DNA from: a virus
Virus record (IMG/VR): IMGVR_UViG_3300020202_000179
Span: 1 to 32,083 of that record
DNA: 32,083 nucleotides
Direction: 5' to 3' (one strand)
The translations under genes and the position numbers were made by a program. Positions within the stretch are counted from its first letter, which is position 1; each line of letters opens with the position of its first letter. The notes beneath the pieces are model-generated. The model was given only the letters and a program-made list of their open reading frames with translations. It was not told the origin of the DNA and did no database searches. Below, piece after piece: positions 22,952 through 30,181 of the stretch.

Positions 22952-23206
22952 GTGACATCGCGCCCGCCCGTCTTCGACCGCTACCTCGACCGCCTGGTGG
23001 CGGCGCGGGCCAGCCTCATCCTGAAGAAGCCGGCGCTCGGCGACTGGCTGTGCCAGTTCCGCTTCCGCGAGGGCCTCAGGGTCGAGACCCTGGCCCGGGC
23101 CGGCGCCTTCATCGAGTACAACCGCGACTGGGTCCGCTCGGCCTCGCCCAAGGATCTCGCAGCCCGCCTCGAGACGATGGCTTCCCGCGCCCACGCGCGG
23201 CGGTAA
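22952..23206 (+). CDS. Hypothetical small protein
   Basis: About 84 residues from a GTG at 22952; an ATG at 22904 would give 100 residues with a poorly structured head. The body is helical and basic (FDRYLDRLVAARASLILKKPALGDWLCQFRFREGLRVETL), and a C-terminal helix ends in Arg. No family is recognised. It follows the copper-storage gene on the same strand and is probably host-derived like it. Confidence 0.55.
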   Translation: MTSRPPVFDRYLDRLVAARASLILKKPALGDWLCQFRFREGLRVETLARAGAFIEYNRDWVRSASPKDLAARLETMASRAHARR

Positions 23207-23354
23207 CGCCTTCCTACGCGCGCTGGATCGGGTTGAACGCGCGGGCTTGGCCGGCAGGTCGCCGATCACCCGCGGGGCCGCGGTAGCTTCAGCTCCGGGG
23301 ATCGACCTGACGGCCAGGCCGTCGTCCTCCCGACGCCACAAGCCCCAGCCTCGA

Positions 23355-23585
23355 CTAGGCCGTCGGCCGGCCTTTGCCTGGACGTTTACGACGTCTCCCC
23401 TCCAGCACGCCGTCGGCGATACAGATGGCGCCCAGCGCAACCGAGACCCCGTCCGTCCACCTTGGCGAACCGAGAGACACGCTGATGAAGGCCCCGGCCA
23501 GGCAGTAGGCTCCGACGAGCCAGTAGTTCCACAGCCAAGTCCCGTCTGGCGGCTGTTGATCGGCCGCCGTGCGGAATCCGAACAA
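23355..23585 (-). CDS. Small two-helix membrane protein
   Basis: A leftward 76-residue frame read from a TTG at 23585; no ATG or GTG is near and the start is uncertain. Two hydrophobic helices (YWLVGAYCLAGAFISVSLG and VSVALGAICIADGVL) are followed by a basic tail (EGRRRKRPGKG). It resembles the small membrane frames at 21646-22076. The frame upstream joins the recombination scar, so the gene may have lost its original 5' end. Confidence 0.5.
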   Translation of the reverse strand: MFGFRTAADQQPPDGTWLWNYWLVGAYCLAGAFISVSLGSPRWTDGVSVALGAICIADGVLEGRRRKRPGKGRPTA

Positions 23586-23619
23586 CCTGCCCAGAAAGAC
23601 TAGCGCTAGCTGCCCGCCC

Positions 23620-23737
23620 CTAACGCTCCGAACGCCGCGTCGTGCCGGCCCGCGTCTTGGCGCCAGCGGCGATGAGCAGGGCGCGCGCGTCCTGCGTGCC
23701 GGCAGCCTCCACGAGAGGCCATTCGCCGACGGGTCGG
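23620..23737 (-). pseudogene. 3' fragment of an ankyrin-repeat protein gene
   Basis: The leftward frame ends with PVGEWPLVEAAGTQDARALLIAAGAKTRAGTTRRSER and a stop. The x-PL-x-x-AA...ALL-x-AGA pattern is one ankyrin repeat, like the ankyrin lipoprotein at 26075. No start or signal peptide is attached; upstream sequence is the duplicated portal end. Confidence 0.6.
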
Positions 23738-23752
23738 GCGCCAACGGGTCGG

Positions 23753-23895
23753 GGTGGCGGCGAGGCGTTGGGTTTGGCGGAAGGCCTCGATCTCGAGGCG
23801 GCGGCTGTCGAGCTGCAGGCGGGCGAGGTCGAGCTGGCGGGTCGAGGCCTGGGCCTGCAGCGCCTGCTGCAGCTGGGCTCCGGGCTGCTGGATCC
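23753..23895 (-). repeat. Duplicated fragment of the portal gene 3' end
   Basis: Closely matches portal bases 24044-24197, with a few substitutions and two in-phase gaps (3 and 9 bases). It lies about 290 bases away in the same orientation. It encodes no usable portal tail here. It links the start of one gene fragment to the end of an ankyrin fragment, marking illegitimate or homologous recombination. Confidence 0.88.
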
Positions 23896-23901
23896 ATGAC
23901 G

Positions 23902-24006
23902 AGTTCGGCGTCCGGGTTCGGGTACTGTCGTTCGTAAGCGTCCTGAAGGTCGCCCGCCCTCTCTGGTCCCACCATGATCCGAGCCCGGCTGGAACGGGTT
24001 TGGCAT
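23902..24006 (-). pseudogene. 5' remnant of a gene following the portal (MPNPFQPG...)
   Basis: An ATG at 24006 with AGGAGGAG six bases upstream, 22 bases after the portal stop, encodes MPNPFQPGSDHGG. The next plausible protein, AGDLQDAYERQYPNPDAELVMD, is in another frame, and then the portal repeat begins. MPNPF-x-PG is also the start of the GH104-like protein at 26920. This looks like the head of a similar gene, frameshifted and cut. Confidence 0.6.
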
Positions 24007-24028
24007 CTTCTCCTCCTGAATGGTCCGA

Positions 24029-25927
24029 TCAGCCGCGGCCGCCGGTGGCGGCGAGGCGGTGGGTCTGGGCGGCGAAGGCCTCGATCTCGAGGCGGCGGCT
24101 GTCGAGCTGCAGGCGGGCGAGATCGAGCTGGCGGGTCGAGGCCTGCGCCTGCAGCGCCTGTTGGGCCTGCTGCAGCTGGGCCCCCAGCTGCTGGATCTGC
24201 TGCTGCGCCGCCATCAGCTGCGGGTTCTGGCCCGCCGCGCCGGGCGGGAGCAGGCCGCGCAGCCGTTGGGCGATCTCGGCCGCGCCAGGCCAATCGAGGT
24301 TCTTGGCCAGCAGGTCGCCGATCACCGGCGCGGCCTGGGGGAAAACGCGAACGAACTCGATCATCTGTTCGGCCGCTTCCTGCCGCCGCGTGGTGAACGA
24401 CGGCCCGGCCTCGACGGTCAGGTCGTACTTGCCCAGGCCCAGGTCGTAGATCCGCTTCACCGGCGAGGCGGGCGGCTGGCCGGGGGCGGCCGGCTGCGGC
24501 TGGTTCACCGCCACCACCTGCGGCATCCCCTCCGGCCCCAGCACGCGCAGCACCCGCGGCTCGGAATAGACCTTGGGGATCAGGTCGATGAGGATGCGCC
24601 CGGCGTGGCGGATCGCGCGGCTCAGGTTGTCGATGTAGTGGAAGGTCGAGACGTCGCCCTCCCGCTGCCGCGCCGTGATCGCCCGGCCCGAGGTCTCGTT
24701 CGACGGCGCCCCCAGCGAGGCGTCGTGCAGGCCCATGATCGCCTTCATGTCGTCGCTGGCGTTCAGCGCCTCCTGCAGGGCGCCGGCGGGCGGGCCGTCG
24801 AACGGCTGGCGCTGCGGCGGCTGGGGTCCGTCGTACTCGATGAAGGCGTGAGTCTCGACGTTGGCGGTCGACCACTTCTCGACGTCGCTGTCGAAGGCGC
24901 CCTTGGGCCCGATGAACGGCGCCTTGGGCGACAGCGCCACCAGCTCGGTCGAGACCGTGCGCCAGTAGTTGAACATGCGCTGCGGGTCCTTGGCGTCGCG
25001 CACCAGCGAGCGGAAGTGCCGCTTGCCTTCGACCATCACCTCCTCGCCGAACACCGGCACGATCGGGATGAAGCGGCCGGGCCAGTCGGTCTCGTCGAGG
25101 AGCTCGGCCCCGGTGAGCAGCCGCTGGCGGACGCGCATCGTCGTCGTCGGGCGGTCGGCGACGACGGTCAGGCCCAGCGCGTCGAACTGGTCCTTGCGCG
25201 CCTTGTAGGTCGCCAGGTCCACGGCCTGCCCGTCGGAGAGGCCCAGCAGCCGCGAGGGGACGGCCTCGCGCGTCCACCATTCGGCCACCAGCACCCGGTC
25301 GCCGTCCAGCCACGGCCCGCCGACGCCGTGGTAGGCGTTCCGCCAGTCGACCGCCTGGGCGCCCTTGAAGCGCTTCTCGAACACCGTCTTGGGCATGGCC
25401 TCGACCACGAAGGCCGAGTTCCAGTCGGCGCTGTCGGCGGCGGTGGAATACGGGTCGGCGTAGACCGTGAAGGGGTCGGCCACGCGGCGGATGCGGATGT
25501 CCTGCTCGAAGCCCTCGTCGCCGGCGTACTCGAGCCCGATGCGGAAGTAGCCCAGGCCCCCGGTGACCGCGCTCTCCAGGGCCGTGTCGTAGGCGACGTC
25601 GGCGTCGGACGCATACTCGATGTTGCGGATCAGGCCGCTCATGATCTGGGCGGTCATCGGGTCGGCCAGGCTGTCGGCCGGATGCACGGTGATCGAGGGC
25701 CGGTTCTGGCGCCCGTCGTTGACCACCTGGCGGATGAAGGCCGGCAGCCGGTTGATGGTCAGGCACGGCCGCCCGTCGCGGCGGCGCTTGTCGGCCATGT
25801 CGGCCGGCCACTGCTCGCCGAGCCGGGCGAAACGGATATCGTCCAGCGCCTCGGCCCGGTTCTCGGCCTCGGCGTCGAGGCACAGCTGGAACGCCTCGCG
25901 GGCGTCCTGAAGGATGTCTCTGGTCAT
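24029..25927 (-). CDS. Portal protein, P22 gp1-like
   Basis: About 632 residues. The start MTRDILQDAREAFQL at 25927 has GGAG seven bases upstream; an earlier ATG 11 codons before is less likely. P22-type portal features are RFARLGEQWPADM...RPCLTINRLPAFIRQVVNDGRQNRPSI, ESAVTGGLGYFRI, DPFTVYADPYS, RMFNYWRTVSTELVALSPKAPFIGPKGAF and ETSGRAITARQREGD...YIDNLSRAIR. A Gln-rich C-terminal barrel-like tail starts at about 560. It forms the dodecameric DNA entry ring. In other phages terminase genes precede it; here an ankyrin lipoprotein does. Confidence 0.93.
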   Translation of the reverse strand: MTRDILQDAREAFQLCLDAEAENRAEALDDIRFARLGEQWPADMADKRRRDGRPCLTINRLPAFIRQVVNDGRQNRPSITVHPADSLADPMTAQIMSGLIRNIEYASDADVAYDTALESAVTGGLGYFRIGLEYAGDEGFEQDIRIRRVADPFTVYADPYSTAADSADWNSAFVVEAMPKTVFEKRFKGAQAVDWRNAYHGVGGPWLDGDRVLVAEWWTREAVPSRLLGLSDGQAVDLATYKARKDQFDALGLTVVADRPTTTMRVRQRLLTGAELLDETDWPGRFIPIVPVFGEEVMVEGKRHFRSLVRDAKDPQRMFNYWRTVSTELVALSPKAPFIGPKGAFDSDVEKWSTANVETHAFIEYDGPQPPQRQPFDGPPAGALQEALNASDDMKAIMGLHDASLGAPSNETSGRAITARQREGDVSTFHYIDNLSRAIRHAGRILIDLIPKVYSEPRVLRVLGPEGMPQVVAVNQPQPAAPGQPPASPVKRIYDLGLGKYDLTVEAGPSFTTRRQEAAEQMIEFVRVFPQAAPVIGDLLAKNLDWPGAAEIAQRLRGLLPPGAAGQNPQLMAAQQQIQQLGAQLQQAQQALQAQASTRQLDLARLQLDSRRLEIEAFAAQTHRLAATGGRG

Positions 25928-25950
25928 GGAATCTCCATTGAAAATGACGC

Positions 25951-25994
25951 AGCCGCCCACGCCCCGGGCTGGAGGGTTCCGGGAGCGGGCGGCT
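25951..25994 (-). terminator. Hairpin between the ankyrin gene and the portal gene
   Basis: AGCCGCCC (25951-25958) pairs with GGGCGGCT (25987-25994) around an inner G+C-rich dyad. Read leftward it is followed within a few bases by TTTT. It follows the ankyrin stop by about 80 bases and precedes the portal ribosome site. It could end a separate lysozyme-ankyrin unit. Confidence 0.45.
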
Positions 25995-26074
25995 ACAAGC
26001 CGGAGACCGGCCGTTTCGTGGTGATTGAAGCTATTGCCGTCGGCGCAAGCGGACGGCGGCTCAGACGTTCGCCA

Positions 26075-26878
26075 TCAGGACCGGCCCCTCCGCGGATGCT
26101 TGGCCCTGGACGAAATGAGTCGCCTCATTTCGTCCGAAGCCGCCGCCTCGTATGCGTTCTCCCACGGGCGGCAGCCCTTCTCGAACTTGGGCCAGGCACA
26201 TTCGCGGATGTTCGGATCGGCGCCGGCGTCCAGGAGGACCCGGGCCGCAGCCAGGGAATTCTCCCGGCTGGCCCAGGTCAGGGCGGTGCTGTCGCTGACG
26301 AACCCGCCGCTGTGCTCGCTTGTCGTTCGGAGATCGACCTCGGCGCCGGCGGCGAGCAGCGCCTCGACGGCCTCTGGTTGGTCGCAGATCGCCGCCCGGA
26401 CCAAAGGAGACATGAGGAGGCCAGATACGATCTTGATATTGGGGTCAGCGCCCTTCTCGATCAGCCTGCGGATACCCGGAACGTCGCCACGTTCCGCTGC
26501 AACATAAAGTTCGATCGATATCCGCTGGCGCTTCAGCCAAGCCCTTTCATCTGCAGTTGCAGCGGGGGGATCGGGTGCTCCGGCGTGCACCTCCGCAAGG
26601 GCCCAGCTCCAATCGCGACGACGCAGGGCCTCGGAGAGGTGAGTCACGCCCCCGGCTCGGGGGCGGCCGCCGCATCCATCCTCTCGCCACAGAGCGACGG
26701 ATCGAATGGCTCGGACAGGCTTCTCGCTTGCTTTGGCAGGCGCTGGTGCGGGCGAACTTAGGGGCCTGGCCGGCGGCTTCTGCGGCGCCCTTTCACACCC
26801 CTCCAGCCCCGCGAGAACGGCGGCGAGACCGACCGCCGTGACCGCGATGATTGTTAGGGGCATCCGCACGGTCGCCAT
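26075..26878 (-). CDS. Ankyrin-repeat lipoprotein, immunity candidate
   Basis: A 267-residue protein from ATG 26878; GTG 26896 and ATG 26863 are alternatives with no clear ribosome site for any. A signal peptide is followed by LEGC (Cys28), an imperfect lipobox. A Pro/Ala spacer and a short helical region lead to about three ankyrin repeats (about 140-260): ELYVAAERGDVPGIRRLIEKGADPN, SPLVRAAICDQPEAVEALLAAGAEVD and TALTWASRENSLAAARVLLDAGADPN. It should be a periplasmic-facing binding protein. It starts about 40 bases after a lysozyme-like gene, the arrangement expected of a toxin and its immunity protein; that role is inferred. Confidence 0.82.
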   Translation of the reverse strand: MATVRMPLTIIAVTAVGLAAVLAGLEGCERAPQKPPARPLSSPAPAPAKASEKPVRAIRSVALWREDGCGGRPRAGGVTHLSEALRRRDWSWALAEVHAGAPDPPAATADERAWLKRQRISIELYVAAERGDVPGIRRLIEKGADPNIKIVSGLLMSPLVRAAICDQPEAVEALLAAGAEVDLRTTSEHSGGFVSDSTALTWASRENSLAAARVLLDAGADPNIRECAWPKFEKGCRPWENAYEAAASDEMRRLISSRAKHPRRGRS

Positions 26879-26919
26879 AGAACGTAATAAGAACACAAGG
26901 CATAGGCAGCTGCAACTCC

Positions 26920-27813
26920 CTAGCGCCGTCGCAAGCGGTCTCGATAGTATTCCAGGCGTTCGTCGTATCTGTCTTGAACCTGTTGCGGCGTGACCCTGGC
27001 GTGGACCCCACCCGGCAAGCTCGTCCAGGTCCGGTTCGCTCGCGCGGTTGCGAGGTCCGGTCTGTCACGTCGAACTGCGTCGAGAATGTCTTTCACGATC
27101 AAGGTTCGGGTGGCCATCGCGTCTTGGGTAAGCGGCGACATGTCCGTGAGACCAAGGTCCCCGACGCGATCTGTATTGAGATCGGCCCCGATCTGATAAC
27201 GACCCGACATGCTAGAGGGGCCCCCTGCCCAATTCGCTCCGCGCTGTCCCGGGTGCCGCGAAAAATCGGAGAAGGTCCGTTGTCCGGCCCGATTGTCGCC
27301 GAAGAGCGAGTTGTAGCGGGCGGCCTCCGACATCGCGAGGACGTCGAGCCAAGCGAGCGTTCGAGGATCACGCCACACTTGGCGAACCTCCTGAACCGCC
27401 CGCCGCTGCGCTGGCGGCAGTGGCGCCACTTTCTCCCGTAGCCAGGTCTCCCGCGCCACCTGTTCCGGCGACTGCCGACGACGACGGCGCGGGTCGTAGG
27501 TCAGCGTCGCGAGGTTGTCGCTGACCATGTAGTTCTCGGGGTTCATGGCGCCCTGGAAATCACCCACCTTCAGGCTGGGAGCGAACCGAAGCCTGCCCTC
27601 GGCCATCAGCGTCCGGACCCGCTCGCGGTCGGCGCGGGTCGGCGGGGTGCTGCGCGGAAAGCTCCTGGCGTATTCGTCCGGGCGGGCGCGAGCCGCAGAA
27701 CTGCCGGCCGCCCGCAAGCGCGCCGCCTCTCTGTCATAGGCGACGCGCGCCCACGGATGCGCGCGTTCGTAGCGATGCCAGAGCGGCGTGCCGGGCAGGA
27801 AAGGATTGGGCAT
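26920..27813 (-). CDS. Phage-borne lambda-R-like (GH104) lysozyme-domain protein
   Basis: A 297-residue protein with AGGGAG before the ATG. Residues 1-155 are a basic N-terminal region with no known domain, starting MPNPFLPGTPLW. Residues 156-270 match the lambda endolysin R family in order: LDVLAMSEAARYN with Glu163 at the catalytic position, FSDFSRHP (181-188), SSMSGRYQI (200-208), LGLTDMSPLTQD (220-231) and TWTSLPGG (262-269). Such enzymes cleave glycan strands as lytic transglycosylases. The long extension, lack of signal peptide and distance from the lysis cassette argue against a simple endolysin. It could be a virion-associated hydrolase or an effector. An ankyrin lipoprotein gene follows. 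Confidence 0.85.
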   Translation of the reverse strand: MPNPFLPGTPLWHRYERAHPWARVAYDREAARLRAAGSSAARARPDEYARSFPRSTPPTRADRERVRTLMAEGRLRFAPSLKVGDFQGAMNPENYMVSDNLATLTYDPRRRRRQSPEQVARETWLREKVAPLPPAQRRAVQEVRQVWRDPRTLAWLDVLAMSEAARYNSLFGDNRAGQRTFSDFSRHPGQRGANWAGGPSSMSGRYQIGADLNTDRVGDLGLTDMSPLTQDAMATRTLIVKDILDAVRRDRPDLATARANRTWTSLPGGVHARVTPQQVQDRYDERLEYYRDRLRRR

Positions 27814-27915
27814 TTCGAGTGCTCCCTAAAGGTTGGGATGGTCAACCCGCGCGCCGGCGTGCGCCGGACGCCTTTCAGGTCTGACTGACGAGCGCGGCCG
27901 CTCGCCGTTTGTGGC

Positions 27916-27940
27916 GGAACCTTGTTCGAGCGGGGCCGTT
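27916..27940 (+). promoter_or_regulatory. EcfG/sigma-T-like general stress promoter
   Basis: GGAAC, 16 bases, CGTT, an exact consensus match, about 30 bases before the ATG at 27970. The divergent phage gene starts 103 bases to the left; I see no clear promoter for it. Confidence 0.75.
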
Positions 27941-27969
27941 TTTTGCAGGCACCAGGGGAGGAAGCCCCC

Positions 27970-28398
27970 ATGCGCCTGCTCGCCTTCGCCGTCCTCCTGG
28001 CTGTCGGCCTGATCGTCGCCGCCGCGCCGACGCGTTCGGCGCCGGCCGATGCAGCGCCCGGTTTCGAGTTCGTCTCCACCGCCGAGTTGACCCGCCAGGC
28101 GCGGTCCGACCTTTACGGCCTGCCCGTGGAGCTGCTGTTCGTGCCCACCGAGGTTCGCGAGGCTGGCGAACTGCGTCTGCTGCGCGACGCCGCGACCGGC
28201 CTGACCTGCGCCGCCGGCGAGCGCCTGGCGTCGCGGCTGGGGGACCTCGGCGACGACTTCCTGGTGGTGCGCGGCCGCCTGGGCGGCGGCGTCATCGAGA
28301 ACTGTGAGGTAGTGCGCTTCGACGGCCTGGCCTGGGAGGAGCGGCGGCTTGCCGAGCGCCGCCTGCAGCGCACCCTGTTCGAGGCCGGCCGGCTCTAG
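27970..28398 (+). CDS. Secreted hypothetical protein, stress-promoter controlled
   Basis: A 142-residue protein from ATG 27970, preceded by AGGGGAGGAAG. A clear signal peptide (MRLLAFAVLLAVGLIVAAAPTRSA) is followed by a mature domain of about 115 residues with two Cys (GLTCAAG and ENCEVV), which could form a disulfide. No family is recognised. It has an exact general stress promoter and is host-like. The dispersed repeat copy 3 begins 21 bases after its stop. Confidence 0.75.
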   Translation: MRLLAFAVLLAVGLIVAAAPTRSAPADAAPGFEFVSTAELTRQARSDLYGLPVELLFVPTEVREAGELRLLRDAATGLTCAAGERLASRLGDLGDDFLVVRGRLGGGVIENCEVVRFDGLAWEERRLAERRLQRTLFEAGRL

Positions 28399-28419
28399 GC
28401 CCGCGGACCAGCCCCGGCC

Positions 28420-28470
28420 GGCAGCTCGATCCGGCCATGATCGCACCCTGATCCGGCCCGGCGTGTCAAG
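28420..28470 (-). repeat. Dispersed 51-base intergenic repeat, copy 3
   Basis: Aligns to copies 1 and 2, with the strongest identity over ATCGCACCCTGATCCGGCC and GGCGTGTCAAG. It lies between the secreted protein and the CAP-domain gene, just outside the prophage. A copy beyond the phage genes favours a host origin or transfer between the two. Confidence 0.7.
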
Positions 28471-28570
28471 CGCCTCGCGCCCGCTTGGACAACCGGCGCG
28501 GCCAGCGTAGCGTGGCCGCACACACCGCCAGTGACCTCGCGTGCCCGCGTCTCCGCTTCAGGAGGGTCCG

Positions 28571-29884
28571 ATGCCGCGCTTGCCCGCTGTCCACACGTTC
28601 GTCCTCGCGCTGCTCGCGGCCCTCGCGATCGCGATCACGCCCGAGCCGGCCCTGGCCATCGATCCGTCCTTCACCCAGTTCGAGACGCCCTCCACCGAGC
28701 AGCTCCCCGACCGCTGCAAGACCGCGGCGGTCAGCCATCGCATCGACGAACTGAAGGCGGCCATCGGACGCCTCGATCGCAAGATCGAACGCATGGAACG
28801 GGCCAAGACCGAGACTCTGCAGGCGATCTACGCTGCCAGGGACCCGGCGCGGCGGCGCGCCCTCGTCGGGGAGTTCGGCGTGCTGGGTCACTGGCAGGAC
28901 ATGTGGGTCAGCTTCAACGCCTTCCTGAAGGAACAACTGCGCTACTACGAGGGACTGCCTGAATGCGGTCAGCGTGGCCGCCGCGGTTCCTGGCCCGGCG
29001 GCCTGGCGATCCCGACCGACGTCGCTACAGTCGATCCGATCGACACCACCAACATCTGCGTCGAGGAGAAGAGCCGCCGCTGGTTCGGCGAACTCGTAGA
29101 GCAGAACCGCGCTCACGCCGAACAGCGGCAAGCCACCCGCAACCAACTCGATCAGACCCTGCGGCAGCTGGACGAGGCGGTCGCCGGGGGCGGGGCGGCG
29201 GACCGCGTCGAGAACCTGCGCAAGGAGATCCGCGCCCTCCTCGACGCGATCATCGAACGCGAGGCCAGGATCCGCAGCAACAATCGGCTGATCAATAGCC
29301 TGCGCGTTCCGTGCCCGCCCGACACCCGCCGCTCCGCCGTCGATCCGCCGCGCACCGCCGGCGGCGGCGAGCAGGCCGCTGCGGTCCCGTTCGACGAGTG
29401 CGGGGCCGCCACGCTCGCCGCCATCAACGCCCTGCGCGCCGACCCGACGGGCTACGCCCAGAGCCTGCGCGGCGTCCGCGGCCAGGCCGCGGCCGAGGCC
29501 CGCGACTTCCTCGCCGGGCGGCAGCCGGTCGCGGCGCTCGCCGCCGACCCGAAGTTGACCGCCGCGGCGCTGGCCCACGCCCGGGACCTGGCGGAGCGCG
29601 ACGTCGTCGGCCACGCCGGGGCGGACGGCTCGGGCCCGTTGCGGCGCTTCCAGGTCCAGGGCCATTTCGTGACGCTGGCGGGCGAGGTCATCGCCGTCAG
29701 CCAGTCGACCGGCGAGGGCGCCGTGCGCCAGCTGGTCATCGACGAGGGCAACCCCGGCGGCCCGCACCGCAAGGACCTGTTCAACGCCAACTTCACCCTG
29801 GTCGGCATCGCCTGCGTCCGCACTCGCAGCCACGGCCAGATCGTGGTCATCAACCTGTCCAACGCGCCGATGCGGCGGGACTAG
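28571..29884 (+). CDS. Secreted CAP (SCP/PR1)-domain protein with coiled-coil region
   Basis: A 437-residue protein with AGGAGGG before the ATG. A signal peptide ends near EPALA (about 30). Residues 55-230 are helical with heptad-like charge pattern and several Cys (DRCKT, PECGQ, NICVE, RVPCP). The C-terminal 140 residues are a CAP domain: ATLAAINALRADPTGYAQSLR, LTAAALAHARDLAERDVVGHAGADGSGPLRRF, AGEVIAVS, HRKDLFNANFTLVGIACVRT and IVVINLSNA. Bacterial CAP domains are extracytoplasmic, sometimes proteolytic or ligand-binding. The stop overlaps that of the convergent membrane gene. Confidence 0.9.
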   Translation: MPRLPAVHTFVLALLAALAIAITPEPALAIDPSFTQFETPSTEQLPDRCKTAAVSHRIDELKAAIGRLDRKIERMERAKTETLQAIYAARDPARRRALVGEFGVLGHWQDMWVSFNAFLKEQLRYYEGLPECGQRGRRGSWPGGLAIPTDVATVDPIDTTNICVEEKSRRWFGELVEQNRAHAEQRQATRNQLDQTLRQLDEAVAGGGAADRVENLRKEIRALLDAIIEREARIRSNNRLINSLRVPCPPDTRRSAVDPPRTAGGGEQAAAVPFDECGAATLAAINALRADPTGYAQSLRGVRGQAAAEARDFLAGRQPVAALAADPKLTAAALAHARDLAERDVVGHAGADGSGPLRRFQVQGHFVTLAGEVIAVSQSTGEGAVRQLVIDEGNPGGPHRKDLFNANFTLVGIACVRTRSHGQIVVINLSNAPMRRD

Positions 29885-30135
29885 GTCGGCGGGTCGCGCG
29901 GATCGCGGTATTCCACGTCCTCGTCGTAGCCCTTCTTCGAGGAGTAGAAGGCCAGGCGCATCAGCACCCCGGTCAACAGTCCGGTGACCAGCACGCCGAC
30001 GGCGATGGTGATGGTCAGGCCGGTCGAGCCGCGGCCCAGCTCGCCGAACACGCCGCTGGACCACAGGGTCCAGCCCATGAAGCCGAACAGCGCGAGCAGC
30101 GCCAGGAACAGCAACAGGCCGCCGAGGAGTTTCAT
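29881..30135 (-). CDS. Small two-helix membrane protein
   Basis: An 84-residue protein with two strong transmembrane helices (about 3-24 and 42-65) and an acidic, Asp-rich C-terminus (EDVEYRDPRDPP). No family is recognised. The CTAG at 29881-29884 gives stop codons to both convergent genes. It starts 46 bases after the stop of the small orphan gene at 30182, on the same strand. Confidence 0.8.
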   Translation of the reverse strand: MKLLGGLLLFLALLALFGFMGWTLWSSGVFGELGRGSTGLTITIAVGVLVTGLLTGVLMRLAFYSSKKGYDEDVEYRDPRDPPT

Positions 30136-30181
30136 GGGCGTCTGGTTACGCCTCGCGTCCGCCCTTTGAAAGCGGCGGCGC

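Noticed and set aside
24020-26761. A 913-codon forward open frame over the portal and ankyrin genes
   Set aside because: It is antisense to confidently identified genes and is Arg/Gly/Asp/His-rich low-complexity; long mirror frames are expected in high-G+C DNA.
2971-28500. Direct repeats serving as attL/attR
   Set aside because: I compared the sequence near 2960-3020 with 27800-28500 by eye and found no convincing shared core.
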